Part shown: piece after piece, positions 11,009 to 19,671 of the stretch
Layout of the letters: each line of letters starts with the position of its first letter
Numbering within the stretch: position 1 is the stretch's first letter
Assembly: GCA_002786025.1 (NCBI GenBank)
Contig: NHNW01000080.1
Span: forward strand, 79,937-143,936
Length of the DNA stretch: 64,000 nt
Direction: 5' to 3'
Origin: Zasmidium citrigriseum
Taxonomy: Eukaryota; Ascomycota; Dothideomycetes; Mycosphaerellales; Mycosphaerellaceae
The notes under the pieces: model-generated
Databases searched by the model: none
What the model saw: the letters and a program-made list of their open reading frames with translations, nothing else
What the model was told of the DNA's origin: nothing
Program-made: the position numbers and the translations under genes

Positions 11009-11311
11009 ATGTCTCTATATACTCCAACATCTAACCTCATCATACCCACGATAACAGCAGCACCGACATTTACTACGAATACCGGCTTCTTTGAACCAAG
11101 CTACACGCTAACGACGTCTTTCGAGGGCAAGAAGGGAGGTCACGGTACCGGCGGTGGAGGAGGTGGTGCTGCTGCCGCCGCCGGTGCAGCCGCGGCGGGC
11201 GGTGCTGGAGCAGGACACCTCCTGTCTTCGGCGCCGAGAATGGAAGCCAAGTCAGGGTTGGTGATGATCATGGTTGGTGTGGTAGGGTATGTTTGTTCGG
11301 TGGGTTTGTGA
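11009..11311 (+). CDS. Small Thr-rich, Gly/Ala-rich protein with C-terminal membrane segment
   Basis: A 100-codon frame. The N-terminus is Thr-rich without a signal peptide. A linker of glycines and alanines (residues of about 48-70) follows. The last 20 residues, SGLVMIMVGVVGYVCSVGL, form one hydrophobic segment that ends the protein. The tail pattern VG-x-x-GY-x-CS-x-G-x recurs out of frame at the end of the next gene, so the two are paralogues. A TATA box lies 127 bp upstream. A small tail-anchored or type III membrane protein is the likely product; its role is unknown. Confidence 0.6.
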   Translation: MSLYTPTSNLIIPTITAAPTFTTNTGFFEPSYTLTTSFEGKKGGHGTGGGGGGAAAAAGAAAAGGAGAGHLLSSAPRMEAKSGLVMIMVGVVGYVCSVGL

Positions 11312-11470
11312 AGGATTCAGGGGCTGGGGTTAGGCTGGGGATGGTGCTTGTCATCATGTCGATACGTTTGAGTAGCTGTTCTCCATTTGAGTACGTATTT
11401 GTTTGATTGTGTCCGTTGCGGACCAAACATGGCTCGCCACTGCATTAATTCACTGGCGCTTTGCAGGGAG

Positions 11471-11478
11471 TATATAAA
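11471..11478 (+). promoter_or_regulatory. TATA box of the gene at 11617
   Basis: A perfect TATATAAA lies 146 bp before the ATG at 11617. It is the clearest core-promoter element in this part of the window. Confidence 0.6.
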
Positions 11479-11616
11479 GGCGCGAACTGCTAAGAAGCAA
11501 CTCTCCTCCATAGAACGCAGCATTTTACCAGAACACGAGTTCTGCACTGCTGACCCGGCGCTTGGAACAGAAAGCAACATTCTGAAACGATACTTGCACT
11601 CTCAACTCCCCCAACA

Positions 11617-11882
11617 ATGATCTTCCACTCAGCAATGCCTACCACAGGAGCGTTACCTGCCTACACTGCTTCTCCTGCAATGTCGACGACCACTGGTACT
11701 TCAGCACCGCCCTTTAGAACTCCTGGGGCTCTCGAGGCACGCTACTATTATTACAATGGCAAGAGTGGAGATAGAGGCAATGCCACAGCTTCTTCCGCAT
11801 CAGAAAATTTTGTTGGGGAAAGGTCGTTTTGATCTTCGCTGTGGTTGGAATCTTGGGCTACCTGTGCTCTTTAGGGATGTGA
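11617..11882 (+). pseudogene. Frameshifted paralogue of the small Thr-rich tail-anchored gene
   Basis: From the ATG at 11617 the frame gives a Thr/Ser/Pro-rich N-terminus and stops at 11832 after 71 codons without a membrane segment. In another frame the DNA just before and past that stop encodes GKVVLIFAVVGILGYLCSLG followed by Met and a stop at 11880-11882. That aligns with the tail of the protein at 11009-11311 (VGVVGYVCSVGL). The frame must shift between about 11774 and 11835. I tried the available GT and AG pairs: none has the right length modulo three without a stop. Either this copy is broken by an indel or the sequence has an error. Its TATA box at 11471 is intact. Confidence 0.55.
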
Positions 11883-12053
11883 GTGCTTTGATCTTGTGCG
11901 TTGATGTTGAATGATGAAGCCGTACACATTAGCAAGAAAGGGGCCATTGAATGATGGTGTTTGGATCCGAGGTTTGGCAATGGTGTATTCCCGGATGGTG
12001 TTGAGACACCGCATGCATAATGGTATAGTGTTTTGGTGGGATAGCGTTTAGCA

Positions 12054-12058
12054 TATAA
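12054..12058 (+). promoter_or_regulatory. TATA-like element of the gene at 12174
   Basis: GCATATAACT lies 120 bp before the ATG at 12174 and only about 12 bp before the alternative ATG at 12066. The spacing matches the other small genes if 12174 is the true start. Confidence 0.4.
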
Positions 12059-12173
12059 CTCAACCATGCGGTCGTTGTACGCTGCCGCATCACAATCCCT
12101 TTTCCAAACTCGCAACCTGACTTCGAACACAACAAGCACTATCAACATCTTCGAAGCCAACAGATTGTCAACG

Positions 12174-12476
12174 ATGATTAGCTATCAGCCACCACCACTT
12201 CCCGCCTCCAAGGACTTGACCATCTTCACCCTCTCCCTCCCGCTCATCGTTTTCCTCACGGGACCAATCGATCTGGACCGATCAATCATCTTCGTTGTAT
12301 TCTGGGTGGCACTATTTGCACTTCGACTGGAACTCAGCTCCAGAGAGCATCGGAAAGCGTTCGAGCGGAAAGTCCAGCGTTACAGAATGAAGAGGGCGAG
12401 GTGGTGGCAGGAGGTTGAGAGGAGGCAGACGATCGATATTCGGCGCGCTCAGGCTGCGGCTGCGGCGAATGAATGA
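12174..12476 (+). CDS. Small protein with two hydrophobic segments and a basic helical tail
   Basis: The frame is open from 12066, but the ATG at 12174 is preferred because a TATA element lies about 120 bp before it. The 100-residue product starts MISYQPPPLPASKD. It has hydrophobic segments DLTIFTLSLPLIVFLTG and RSIIFVVFWVALFALRL, with a short acidic loop between them. It ends with about 45 residues rich in Arg, Lys, Glu and Ala (KAFERKVQRYRMKRARWW) that would form an amphipathic helix. It has no Cys module and is not a paralogue of the flanking small genes. The family is unknown; a small hairpin membrane protein with a cytosolic basic helix is the structural reading. Confidence 0.5.
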   Translation: MISYQPPPLPASKDLTIFTLSLPLIVFLTGPIDLDRSIIFVVFWVALFALRLELSSREHRKAFERKVQRYRMKRARWWQEVERRQTIDIRRAQAAAAANE

Positions 12477-12899
12477 AGTTGCTCGTGTTGCCGAGGCTTG
12501 AATGAGAAGATGTGAGGTGTGAGCCAGAGACAGGAGCGTTGCTTCTTCTCATGTAGCCGACAGGAGGGTTCTTGCTTTGATCTGACAGAGAAGGCACATT
12601 GGCAGGCTTGCTCTTGCCATCATATAATTTGAGCATTGCGTGTACCTTCGATCTCTCTTCCTGCTCATCTCTCTTACAGTCAATCTTGTACTCAACACCA
12701 ACCCTCAGCGCCTGGCAATCTTTATCGTACATCACAGACCTGTCACATCACCTACCCGCAAGCATCAGCAACAAAGCATCGACCTGAGCCCGGCGCATCT
12801 CTTCAACGAATTCTCGACAGTGAGAAGCTGCAAGCAATCACAAATCCTCAGAGACGCTGACTTCAACAGACGACCTTTTTCCCAAGCCAAATTTCACCA
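12477..12899. other. Intergenic upstream of the first Cys-module gene
   Basis: No gene is supported. A CATATAATTT stretch near 12621-12630 could be a distant TATA element for the gene at 12900. The region between it and the ATG is pyrimidine-rich, as in fungal 5' leaders. Confidence 0.35.
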
Positions 12900-13283
12900 A
12901 TGGTCACCTCAACATCAGTCATGTTCCCCGACCCAGTAACCTACACCTACGTCCAATACACCGTCACCACAATCACCGCCAGTCCCATCCCAACCGCCGC
13001 AGCAACAATGACCGTCAACATCTCCGGCAACAAAACGACAACCTCCGAAGTCCTCGCCTGCACTCCCCTGTGCGTTCTGCAAGACTCTGATGGGAAGTGT
13101 CAATCGACACAGGGTTGCACCTGGGGCGACTTCAAGCCTACAGGATTTTCGAAGCTGGGTGAGAATACCACGACCAAGACGAGCGGTGCGTTGAATTTGT
13201 GGAGGGATCCTGGGGCGAGGATGGCTGCGGCCGTGCTGGGTGTTAGCTGGGTGCTTGGCGTGGCGATGTTGAAGGCTTTGTGA
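12900..13283 (+). CDS. Cys-module small membrane protein, array copy 1
   Basis: 127 residues. Residues 1-53 are Thr/Ser/Val-rich with no signal peptide (TTITASPIPTAAATMTV is typical). Residues 54-75 hold the module C-T-P-L-C, then 8 residues, C, then QSTQG, C-T-W. The final 20 residues (ARMAAAVLGVSWVLGVAML and so on) are a hydrophobic tail that ends the protein. It is the only copy where the last module position is Trp instead of Cys, so it has four module cysteines rather than five. Three paralogues follow on the same strand with identical module spacing. The family and function are not recognised. A C-terminally anchored protein exposing a Thr-rich, disulphide-stabilised domain is inference. 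Confidence 0.65.
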   Translation: MVTSTSVMFPDPVTYTYVQYTVTTITASPIPTAAATMTVNISGNKTTTSEVLACTPLCVLQDSDGKCQSTQGCTWGDFKPTGFSKLGENTTTKTSGALNLWRDPGARMAAAVLGVSWVLGVAMLKAL

Positions 13284-13447
13284 TCCTGAGGAGGTGGGTG
13301 GCCTGTGAAGGTGGTCAGGAGCGCGCTCCAGTGTTACTCGAATGTTCAATATGGAAACAGTAAGATGTTGATGGTATGATTTTGCTCTTCTTCCCCGTTG
13401 ATTATAGTTGCCCCTGTTGCCATTGACCGAAGCTTTTTGATTATGTT

Positions 13448-13454
13448 TATATAG
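13448..13454 (+). promoter_or_regulatory. TATA-like element of the gene at 13505
   Basis: TATATAG lies 57 bp before the ATG at 13505. It is nearer to the start than in the other small genes. Confidence 0.35.
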
Positions 13455-13504
13455 CCTTGCTGTCCAGCACTTGATCATCAGTCTTCAACAGCCAGTCAGT
13501 CAAC

Positions 13505-13837
13505 ATGGCACTCACCTGGTCAACGCCCCCGAAAGTCTCACCGTCTTCAACACCAGCCCCTGAGCTTGCCGTCACCACCACCCGCTTTGTCTCCACATCT
13601 CTCGGAGGTATTCCCACGATGACTTGGGAGCCTGTGACCTGTACGCCAACCTGCCTGGAGACTGATCATCTCCATGGCTGTGTACGTATCACAGGCTGTG
13701 GGTGCCATGACTACCTTGGCTTTCCTGTAAAGGTAGAGGACTGTCCGGGCGCGAGGGTGGTCGAGCGGAGGGCTTCGAGATGGTCGACTGTGGTGCTGTT
13801 GTTGGTGTGGTATGCTGCGTTGAATAGACTTGCTTGA
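13505..13837 (+). CDS. Cys-module small membrane protein, array copy 2
   Basis: 110 residues. The N-terminal 45 residues are rich in Thr, Ser and Pro without a signal peptide. The module at residues 46-67 is CTPTC, 8 residues, C, VRITG, CGC, which shows the same spacing as the other three copies. A second cysteine (DCPGAR) follows. The last 18 residues, WSTVVLLLVWYAALNRLA, are hydrophobic. Copy 1 lies 221 bp upstream and copy 3 follows 291 bp downstream, both on the same strand. The role is unknown. Confidence 0.65.
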   Translation: MALTWSTPPKVSPSSTPAPELAVTTTRFVSTSLGGIPTMTWEPVTCTPTCLETDHLHGCVRITGCGCHDYLGFPVKVEDCPGARVVERRASRWSTVVLLLVWYAALNRLA

Positions 13838-14033
13838 TCAGCTGTGTTGATATTGCCGGTATGGAATCCTGCTTGCCAAGACGTGCACCATTCACACTTC
13901 CATGAGATATGTTCAGCAGCTCATCGAAATCGACATTGTCCACTGGGTTGCAAGGATGGTGACCTCGAGACTTGTGGCCTTGTAGAATGTCGCCGCCGCA
14001 TTCACTACCGCAAGGCCATAGGTTTGGATGGCG

Positions 14034-14040
14034 TTATAAG
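14034..14040 (+). promoter_or_regulatory. TATA-like element of the gene at 14129
   Basis: TTATAAG lies 95 bp before the ATG at 14129, a spacing in line with the other small genes of the array. Confidence 0.35.
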
Positions 14041-14128
14041 CCCCTGGATCTCCAAAAGGCAATCGCACAATAGATCAGCAACGATCCAATCGAAGACTTG
14101 CAAACAAATTCAACCCGATCTCGCAACC

Positions 14129-14467
14129 ATGCCAGTCGCACGAAGATCCCCAACGACAACAGACACCACGGCCGAGCCAACGATGTCCGGCACTCCAGCA
14201 ATGACAACAGCCCACGTCCGCGAAGGAGGCATGATCCCCTCGTGCACACCCGTCTGCGTGGCGGTTGACGCACTCGGCAACTGCGTTCGGACCCAAGGCT
14301 GCGGATGCGTCATGGCGATTGGTGTTCCTGGCCATCCTGACTGCACATGGTCGGCATCACCGCGAAATGTGGAGATGTCTGATGAAATGGGACTGCTGGC
14401 TGTCGTGTGGATGATTGCGACTTTGATTTGGTTGACGGGGGTGTATCATTTTTGGCGGACCAGATGA
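14129..14467 (+). CDS. Cys-module small membrane protein, array copy 3
   Basis: 112 residues from the ATG at 14129. The frame is open further upstream to 13844, but the upstream part lacks the family's Thr-rich pattern, and a TATA-like element sits between. Residues 8-30 are Thr-rich. The module at 39-60 is CTPVC, 8 residues, C, VRTQG, CGC. A further Cys (DCTWSAS) lies between module and tail, at a place similar to copy 2. The C-terminal hydrophobic segment (LLAVVWMIATLIWLTGVYHF) is followed by WRTR, a basic end consistent with a short cytosolic tail. The function is unknown. Confidence 0.65.
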   Translation: MPVARRSPTTTDTTAEPTMSGTPAMTTAHVREGGMIPSCTPVCVAVDALGNCVRTQGCGCVMAIGVPGHPDCTWSASPRNVEMSDEMGLLAVVWMIATLIWLTGVYHFWRTR

Positions 14468-15220
14468 AGGCCGAGGTCAAGTGTACGATGCGAGTTGTGA
14501 AGTGTGAAGTGTCCAATGTTGGTGAATTTCTAGTTTGGTGCAGCTGTCAGTCGAGTATGAAAGCTTCCTATTGAATATAACCAGACGTCGCTCAAAAATT
14601 GAAAGATTCACTTCTAAAATCGATGTGGATCCATCTCCAATTCAAAACATCAAAAAGTGCAAAAAGGAGGGCGGACCCAGTTCTTTCGAACTTGAGACCT
14701 GGGGGTTGTCAACCTTTGATGCAACGTGCTGCCAAGTAGGTCAGACCACGACTGCGGAAGACATGAGAGCGGTCATTAAGCAGATTATCAGGGTCAATTT
14801 GTGCTTCGCCGAAGTTTTGCCTTAGCGTTACGTCACATGCAAACGGCGTTGCAGCGCAACAAGAAGCGGCAACAACGTTGCATCTTGGGACCTTCAGGGC
14901 GATGACCCATCCCGCAGTGATATCCGGAGCACGGAAAAGACCCGTAATTGATTTTTGGGCGATTCTTCTGAAGATATCGATTCGTGCCTTCCGGATCGGG
15001 AAGGAGCCACTGGTAGGAGTTGGCTGACGGCATTTTGATTTTGGGAAACGACATCAGGCCATGCTGAATGCTCGTGCTTGCGCAGTTGAATCGTATGGTT
15101 TGATGCTACTCTCAGTCAGGTATGAAATGGTCGTATTCAATGCACTTACATAGGCTCATGGGAGGGTTGATGTATCTGCAATGGCAGATAAACCTTTGCC
15201 TGAATTGCACTCACAAGATC
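14468..15220. other. Intergenic between Cys-module copies 3 and 4
   Basis: Frames here (14535-14825 plus, 14833-15054 minus) show neither the Thr-rich start nor the Cys module, and no gene is called. A GTATGA ... ACATAG pair near 15120-15153 could mark a 5' UTR intron of copy 4. Confidence 0.35.
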
Positions 15221-15613
15221 ATGAAGCCCTCAATGACTTTGACCGCCATGCCTCTTGCGCACATGCTCAGTTCAGCTCAAACAACGGCACCGCCGACAAC
15301 GACTTCAATGCAGCCCCTTGCAACATCTTCGATATCGATACCACTACTGCAGTTGGAGGTCGTGACGACCCCCGTTGCACATGTGGCCCTAGTGCAGCCA
15401 ACGCACATTGGTGCCTGCACGCCGTACTGTATCGAGCTCAACGATCAGGGGCAGTGTGCCAATATCCAAGGCTGCGGTTGCAATGGAGGCGGGGACCTGA
15501 GCTGCATGACGTCTGGCACGAACGTCACGGCGTCTCGCAGCACGGGTGCTCTTGTTCTGGCGTTCGTGGTCCTGTTGGCCCCGGCTGGATTAGAGTGGAT
15601 GCATGATCTTTGA
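15221..15613 (+). CDS. Cys-module small membrane protein, array copy 4
   Basis: The ATG at 15221 gives 130 residues; ATGs at 15122 and 15233 are in the same frame and cannot be excluded. The N-terminal part has the Thr/Pro-rich stretch TTAPPTTTSM. The module at residues 66-87 is CTPYC, 8 residues, C, ANIQG, CGC. Potential N-glycosylation sites and another Cys (SCMTSGTNVT) follow. The hydrophobic tail GALVLAFVVLLAPAGL ends near the C-terminus. This is the last copy. The next gene is a multi-span membrane protein on the opposite strand. Confidence 0.6.
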   Translation: MKPSMTLTAMPLAHMLSSAQTTAPPTTTSMQPLATSSISIPLLQLEVVTTPVAHVALVQPTHIGACTPYCIELNDQGQCANIQGCGCNGGGDLSCMTSGTNVTASRSTGALVLAFVVLLAPAGLEWMHDL

Positions 15614-15884
15614 GGTCGAGATCTGGAGTTGCTGGGGGTTTGTTTTTGGTAGTCGGGTTTGTACGATGTAATGCTTTCCAATTGACGCAGGACACTGGAA
15701 TGATTCTTAGTAATCACAATCCTTGACTGCGGGAAAGGGATTCTGGGAATGTCACATGAAAGCCGTTAGCGCAAATCCAGGAAGTGAATGAAGTTCTTGA
15801 AACTCATGCTCCGGTTTCGGCCGACAACTGACATACAGACCCCGACTCGAAAATGTGCACCATCTCTTTACTCACGCTGATCGG

Positions 15885-17308
15885 CTACACCTTTGTGAGT
15901 GGTGCTGCCGTATCAGACTCTCCGATTTTAGCCAATGCCTTGTTGCAGCGTCTCAAAGCTGTGATTGAGCGCCCAAGTATGATGAGCTCCAGAGTGATCG
16001 CTATGGCGAGCAGGACGCTAGCAGATTTCATCAGTGACCCATTACAGCACCGGAGACCGCTTTCAGGACTTACACTAGCACCCAGAGAATGATTTGGTAA
16101 ATAATCAACCAATGCTGCCCTATAGGGCCCCCATCGGGGCTGCCCAACTTGCCTGGCGTACCGAACCACATTCCCAAGCTGCGGCATACAAAGCAGACTT
16201 GAACTATATCGCTCAGGAGTTGTATCAAGAGGATTATCGCAGCGTATCGCGAGCGGTGCTCTCGAAGGAACAAATAATGCTGTATGGTGTCGAGATTTCG
16301 AGAATGATATCCGAGGAAAGCACACAGGAAAAAATTTACGGAGAAGAAAGTGATCCCCTAGAGGTTTGCGGGTCAGCATGTAAATCTTCAGTCGTTCGTA
16401 TAATACATACCCATCTCATCATCCCTGTCGAAAAAGCCACTCCAAAAATGAATGCAAACAAGTCGACCAGCACTAAGAGTAAGCGAAGTGCCATGTAGTT
16501 GGTTGTCAGGGATCTCAGATCAGGCCTCTCCTTGAATACACCCCATTGCTGCCAGCGCCAATGGTAATTGGGTTCGTTCTCGGAGGGAAAAAAATTTGGT
16601 ATCCTTGCAGGAAGACCAGAAAGAATGTTGATCTCGGCCACCTTTCCCAGAAAGACTTTGAAGGCGCGTTTTATTCGGCATAGGATGACAAGATCATATG
16701 CAATCAGTATCAAGTAGCAAAACCAAGATGGCTGTTAGCTCATGAACCCCTAATAGCGCCGGGCTCAAAGACTTACAGCGAAAGGGACTCTGCTGCTAGA
16801 AAGTAGCGACAGAACGAGTGTAAACGAGTGGGTCCCACGCTATGAACGTCGCCGGCCGAGTCTGAGATCACGACAGGGTTGTCTGTGTTATAGCATGCTC
16901 GTTTCCAGTAGAAATTCGTGCTTATCAAGGCTGCGGCGGCAAGATCCAGAGCCAATAGAAAACCCGGCAGAAGCAAATCACGTTGGCTGCGAGGGCGGTA
17001 AAGCTTACGCTCAATGCTTTCTTGTTTCCCGTAAGCAATGAGACAGCAGGCTAAAGCCGAGGCCAGAGCGCACATCTGTGGTAGCATTGTTAGCGATTTG
17101 GCAAAGAGGAGACTCTACTTGGGGTCTGACCTACTGTAAAAATGGACTTGGCAACGGTGTTGATCCAATCCGCAGTTGCAATGATTTCGGTCATGTAGAG
17201 CAGCCAGGCTAGCGGACCCAGCAAAAGCGTGCGCGCAATTGCGTAGTGGCCAGGCAAGCGGCCAATGCGACCCCAGAAGAGAGTTACTGTGTGACTCTGT
17301 GCGTGCAT
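15885..17308 (-). CDS. Multi-span membrane protein, about eight segments
   Basis: Six exons assembled by splice sites: 17308-17135, 17075-16875, 16839-16777, 16731-16411, 16357-16074 and 16017-15885. All join in phase to about 391 residues. Four of the five introns are good (for example GTAGGT/CACAG, GTAAGT/AACAG, GTATGT/CTCTAG with TGCTGAC, GTAAGT/GCTAG). The second is doubtful: the acceptor CATAG at 16840 is needed to enter the right frame, but the nearest donors (GTCGTG or GTGATC) give only 35 or 32 bp, and a GC donor would give 59 bp. Hydrophobic segments include GPLAWLLYMTEIIATADW, LLLPGFLLALDLAAAALIS, ALRLLLVLVDLFAFIFGVAF and WLIIYQIILWVLVVLLAIAI. No family is recognised; the layout resembles a fungal seven- or eight-span receptor-like protein. 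Confidence 0.6.
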
Positions 17309-17718
17309 CGTTATCTGTGAAGTCTGACTGTGGTGCGGATGGCATTGAAAACGAGAAGATGGTGCAAACTTCGATCATGCGGAAGACAGCAAGTGTGAAG
17401 GAGTGGTCGATGCAGGTCTTGCTGTGGAGGGTGCACGCATCTCTCATGCATCGCAAGGCTCTCGGGCCGCCGAGGGGTCTCATTTATGCGCGCATGTCCA
17501 ATGATAGACAATAGGCGCTGCAAGCTGCAGAATGTGTGACGATCTTCACCTCAGCGTGCTGTGCCTGAGGCGGCTGGGTCGCACGAATGCGCTGAGCAGG
17601 CCCGGGTGGCGCATTCTGGCCCCTCTACGGCGATAGCCATCACGTAGTGACAAAAATGGCGACTTGGCCCAACTGATGTCCAGCCTTATCCTCCCACCTG
17701 TCTTTCTTTCGCCGGGTC
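17309..17718. other. Divergent promoter region
   Basis: This 410 bp separates the multi-span gene (minus, start 17308) from the HET-domain gene (plus, start 17719). No coding frame or clear regulatory motif is seen. Confidence 0.4.
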
Positions 17719-19671
17719 ATGTCTCAAAACAAGTTGCAGCGCCGCATTGGAGGCTTCAAAATATGTCAGTCATGCAACAATCTGGAAACGGAGTGTGCTC
17801 CATACGTACACATCTTGAGAGAACGTGCTTGGAAGGAGCAATATGAGCCGCACCGCTCCAAAGACTTCGCCTTGCACCGAAAGGCGATAAACCTCTTCGA
17901 TAATTTCTCGGCGCTGCGCAGATCTGCAGATCGTGGATGCCATTTGTGTCTGATATGGCACAAGGCGATCATGAACGAGTGTTTCGCGAAGATTGACGAA
18001 GAACGACTGCTCGCATCTGAAGAACCGGTCCGAATAGAGTTGCCCTCTGCTGTGGAAGACCCTTTCCCGTTCTCTGCATTCATCAAGATCTTGAGCCCGA
18101 AGCAGGCGTACATTCGAATCGCAGACACGTTGGAATGGAACAAAAGCGACGGCGACGTGAAGATCGAACAGGATCCTCTGGCTGTGAAGTTATGGCAGCA
18201 CGCCAAGAAGATGCTCGACAGATGCCAATCCGGTCACGAGTCCTGTGTTCAAAAGGCATACAGGACCTCACTCCCGACTCGACTCATTCATATACAAGAT
18301 GACATGTCCGTCGCCATATGTGACACGGCAGAATTGCGGCAGGATCTCTCCTATGCTGCCCTCAGTTATGCTTGGGGCGGCAACCAGGTCGTTAAGCTGA
18401 CTGCAGCGCTCGAATCCAGATTGAGAGGAAGTTTCCCCCAAAACGAATTTCCGCGAACACTCCAAGACACCTTCCATCTCTGTCGGCAGCTCGCAATTCA
18501 TTATGTCTGGATTGACGCATTGTGTATACGCCAAGACGACCGCGGCGTCGACTTCAATGCCGAGTCAGAAAGAATGGACCAGATTTACGGCTCCGCGACC
18601 CTCACTATCGTCGTTGCGACCGCTCAGAGCGCTAAGGAGGGTTTTTTGGAAGCCCGCTTGCTAGAGCGAGACTACGCAATCAACCCAAGGCGGGCTCATT
18701 TTGCGGATGGGCAGCTGTTCGTTCCTCGCAAAGGACTTGCCGAAGTTAGATCAAAGAGCCCACTTGCGCTAAGAGCGTGGTGCTTCCAGGAAGAGCTTTT
18801 GTCCACAAGGTTGATTTATTGTACCAGCCACGGCATGTTCTGGTCGTGCTCTGAACACCAGTTCGCGGAGCATCTGAATCCTGAAGGCGACATTACGGAG
18901 TTCGAGTCGGTTGTGCCTGTAGTGGAGCCTCATTTCTTTCTGAAGAGCTCAGACAGGCTCTACATCTGGGACCAGCTCGTTGAGCAGTACTCGGTCAGAA
19001 ATGTGACTCTTCCGGAAGACAGACTGCCAGCAATTCGTGGCCTTGCAAAATCGATCGAACACCTGGCGCACGAAAATCTCCTGTTCGGCATGTGGCAGTG
19101 TCGTTTACCTGTCCAATTGCTTTGGATAACGCTCGACCTCAAACCCGAGCTGAAGCCAGATGAAAGCAGACGAATGTCATCGAAGGAAATTCCGTCGTGG
19201 TCGTGGGCATCAACGCCACCAACGCAAGCTGTGCGAATGCCCGGCCCGCAAATCTCCTATTCAAAGGCGAAGCTTCTCGGCATATCTCCGTCGCAAGATA
19301 CTCTGAGTTTGAGAGGCCGCTTAAGATTGATGCTGTCCGACCATCGAGAGCTCGAACATTGGCCAGTAATCGGTAGTATCCAAGGCACAACTGCGAGGGA
19401 CTTCATGGAGACGGATCAAGAAGCCAATCTATGGGCAAGCTCCGAAGACGAGTTGTTCATCCGCGAAGAAGGTCGAGATCCGATCGTTATCCAGCTTGAC
19501 CGCATACCACGTGTTCCATTCCACAATCTGGTGTGTTTCGAGATCAATTACAAGGGTCTGTTGTTGCTCGAGCCTGGCCTGGACAAGTATAGGAGAGTTG
19601 GATGCTCCCAGTTCCATAACGATAACGCGTTCTTTGCCGGTGCTGAAATCGAGACAATCGAATTGGGGTAG
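17719..19671 (+). CDS. HET-domain (heterokaryon incompatibility) protein
   Basis: A single 650-codon exon. The HET domain begins near residue 210 with YAALSYAWGG and continues with FPRTLQDTFHLCRQL, HYVWIDALCIRQDD and AESERMDQIYGSATLTIVVA. These are the three classic HET blocks. The N-terminus has paired cysteines (ICQSCNNLETEC, then CHLCLIW) of unknown meaning, and a mid-region block (LRAWCFQEELLSTRLIY) is typical of this family. HET proteins trigger cell death when incompatible hyphae fuse, but most family members have no assigned allorecognition role. Length and continuity suggest an intact gene. Confidence 0.9.
   Translation: MSQNKLQRRIGGFKICQSCNNLETECAPYVHILRERAWKEQYEPHRSKDFALHRKAINLFDNFSALRRSADRGCHLCLIWHKAIMNECFAKIDEERLLASEEPVRIELPSAVEDPFPFSAFIKILSPKQAYIRIADTLEWNKSDGDVKIEQDPLAVKLWQHAKKMLDRCQSGHESCVQKAYRTSLPTRLIHIQDDMSVAICDTAELRQDLSYAALSYAWGGNQVVKLTAALESRLRGSFPQNEFPRTLQDTFHLCRQLAIHYVWIDALCIRQDDRGVDFNAESERMDQIYGSATLTIVVATAQSAKEGFLEARLLERDYAINPRRAHFADGQLFVPRKGLAEVRSKSPLALRAWCFQEELLSTRLIYCTSHGMFWSCSEHQFAEHLNPEGDITEFESVVPVVEPHFFLKSSDRLYIWDQLVEQYSVRNVTLPEDRLPAIRGLAKSIEHLAHENLLFGMWQCRLPVQLLWITLDLKPELKPDESRRMSSKEIPSWSWASTPPTQAVRMPGPQISYSKAKLLGISPSQDTLSLRGRLRLMLSDHRELEHWPVIGSIQGTTARDFMETDQEANLWASSEDELFIREEGRDPIVIQLDRIPRVPFHNLVCFEINYKGLLLLEPGLDKYRRVGCSQFHNDNAFFAGAEIETIELG

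Noticed and set aside
14833..15054. A 73-codon Cys-containing minus-strand frame
   Set aside because: No signal peptide, no fixed Cys spacing and no paralogue; it lies in the gap between array copies and is probably chance.
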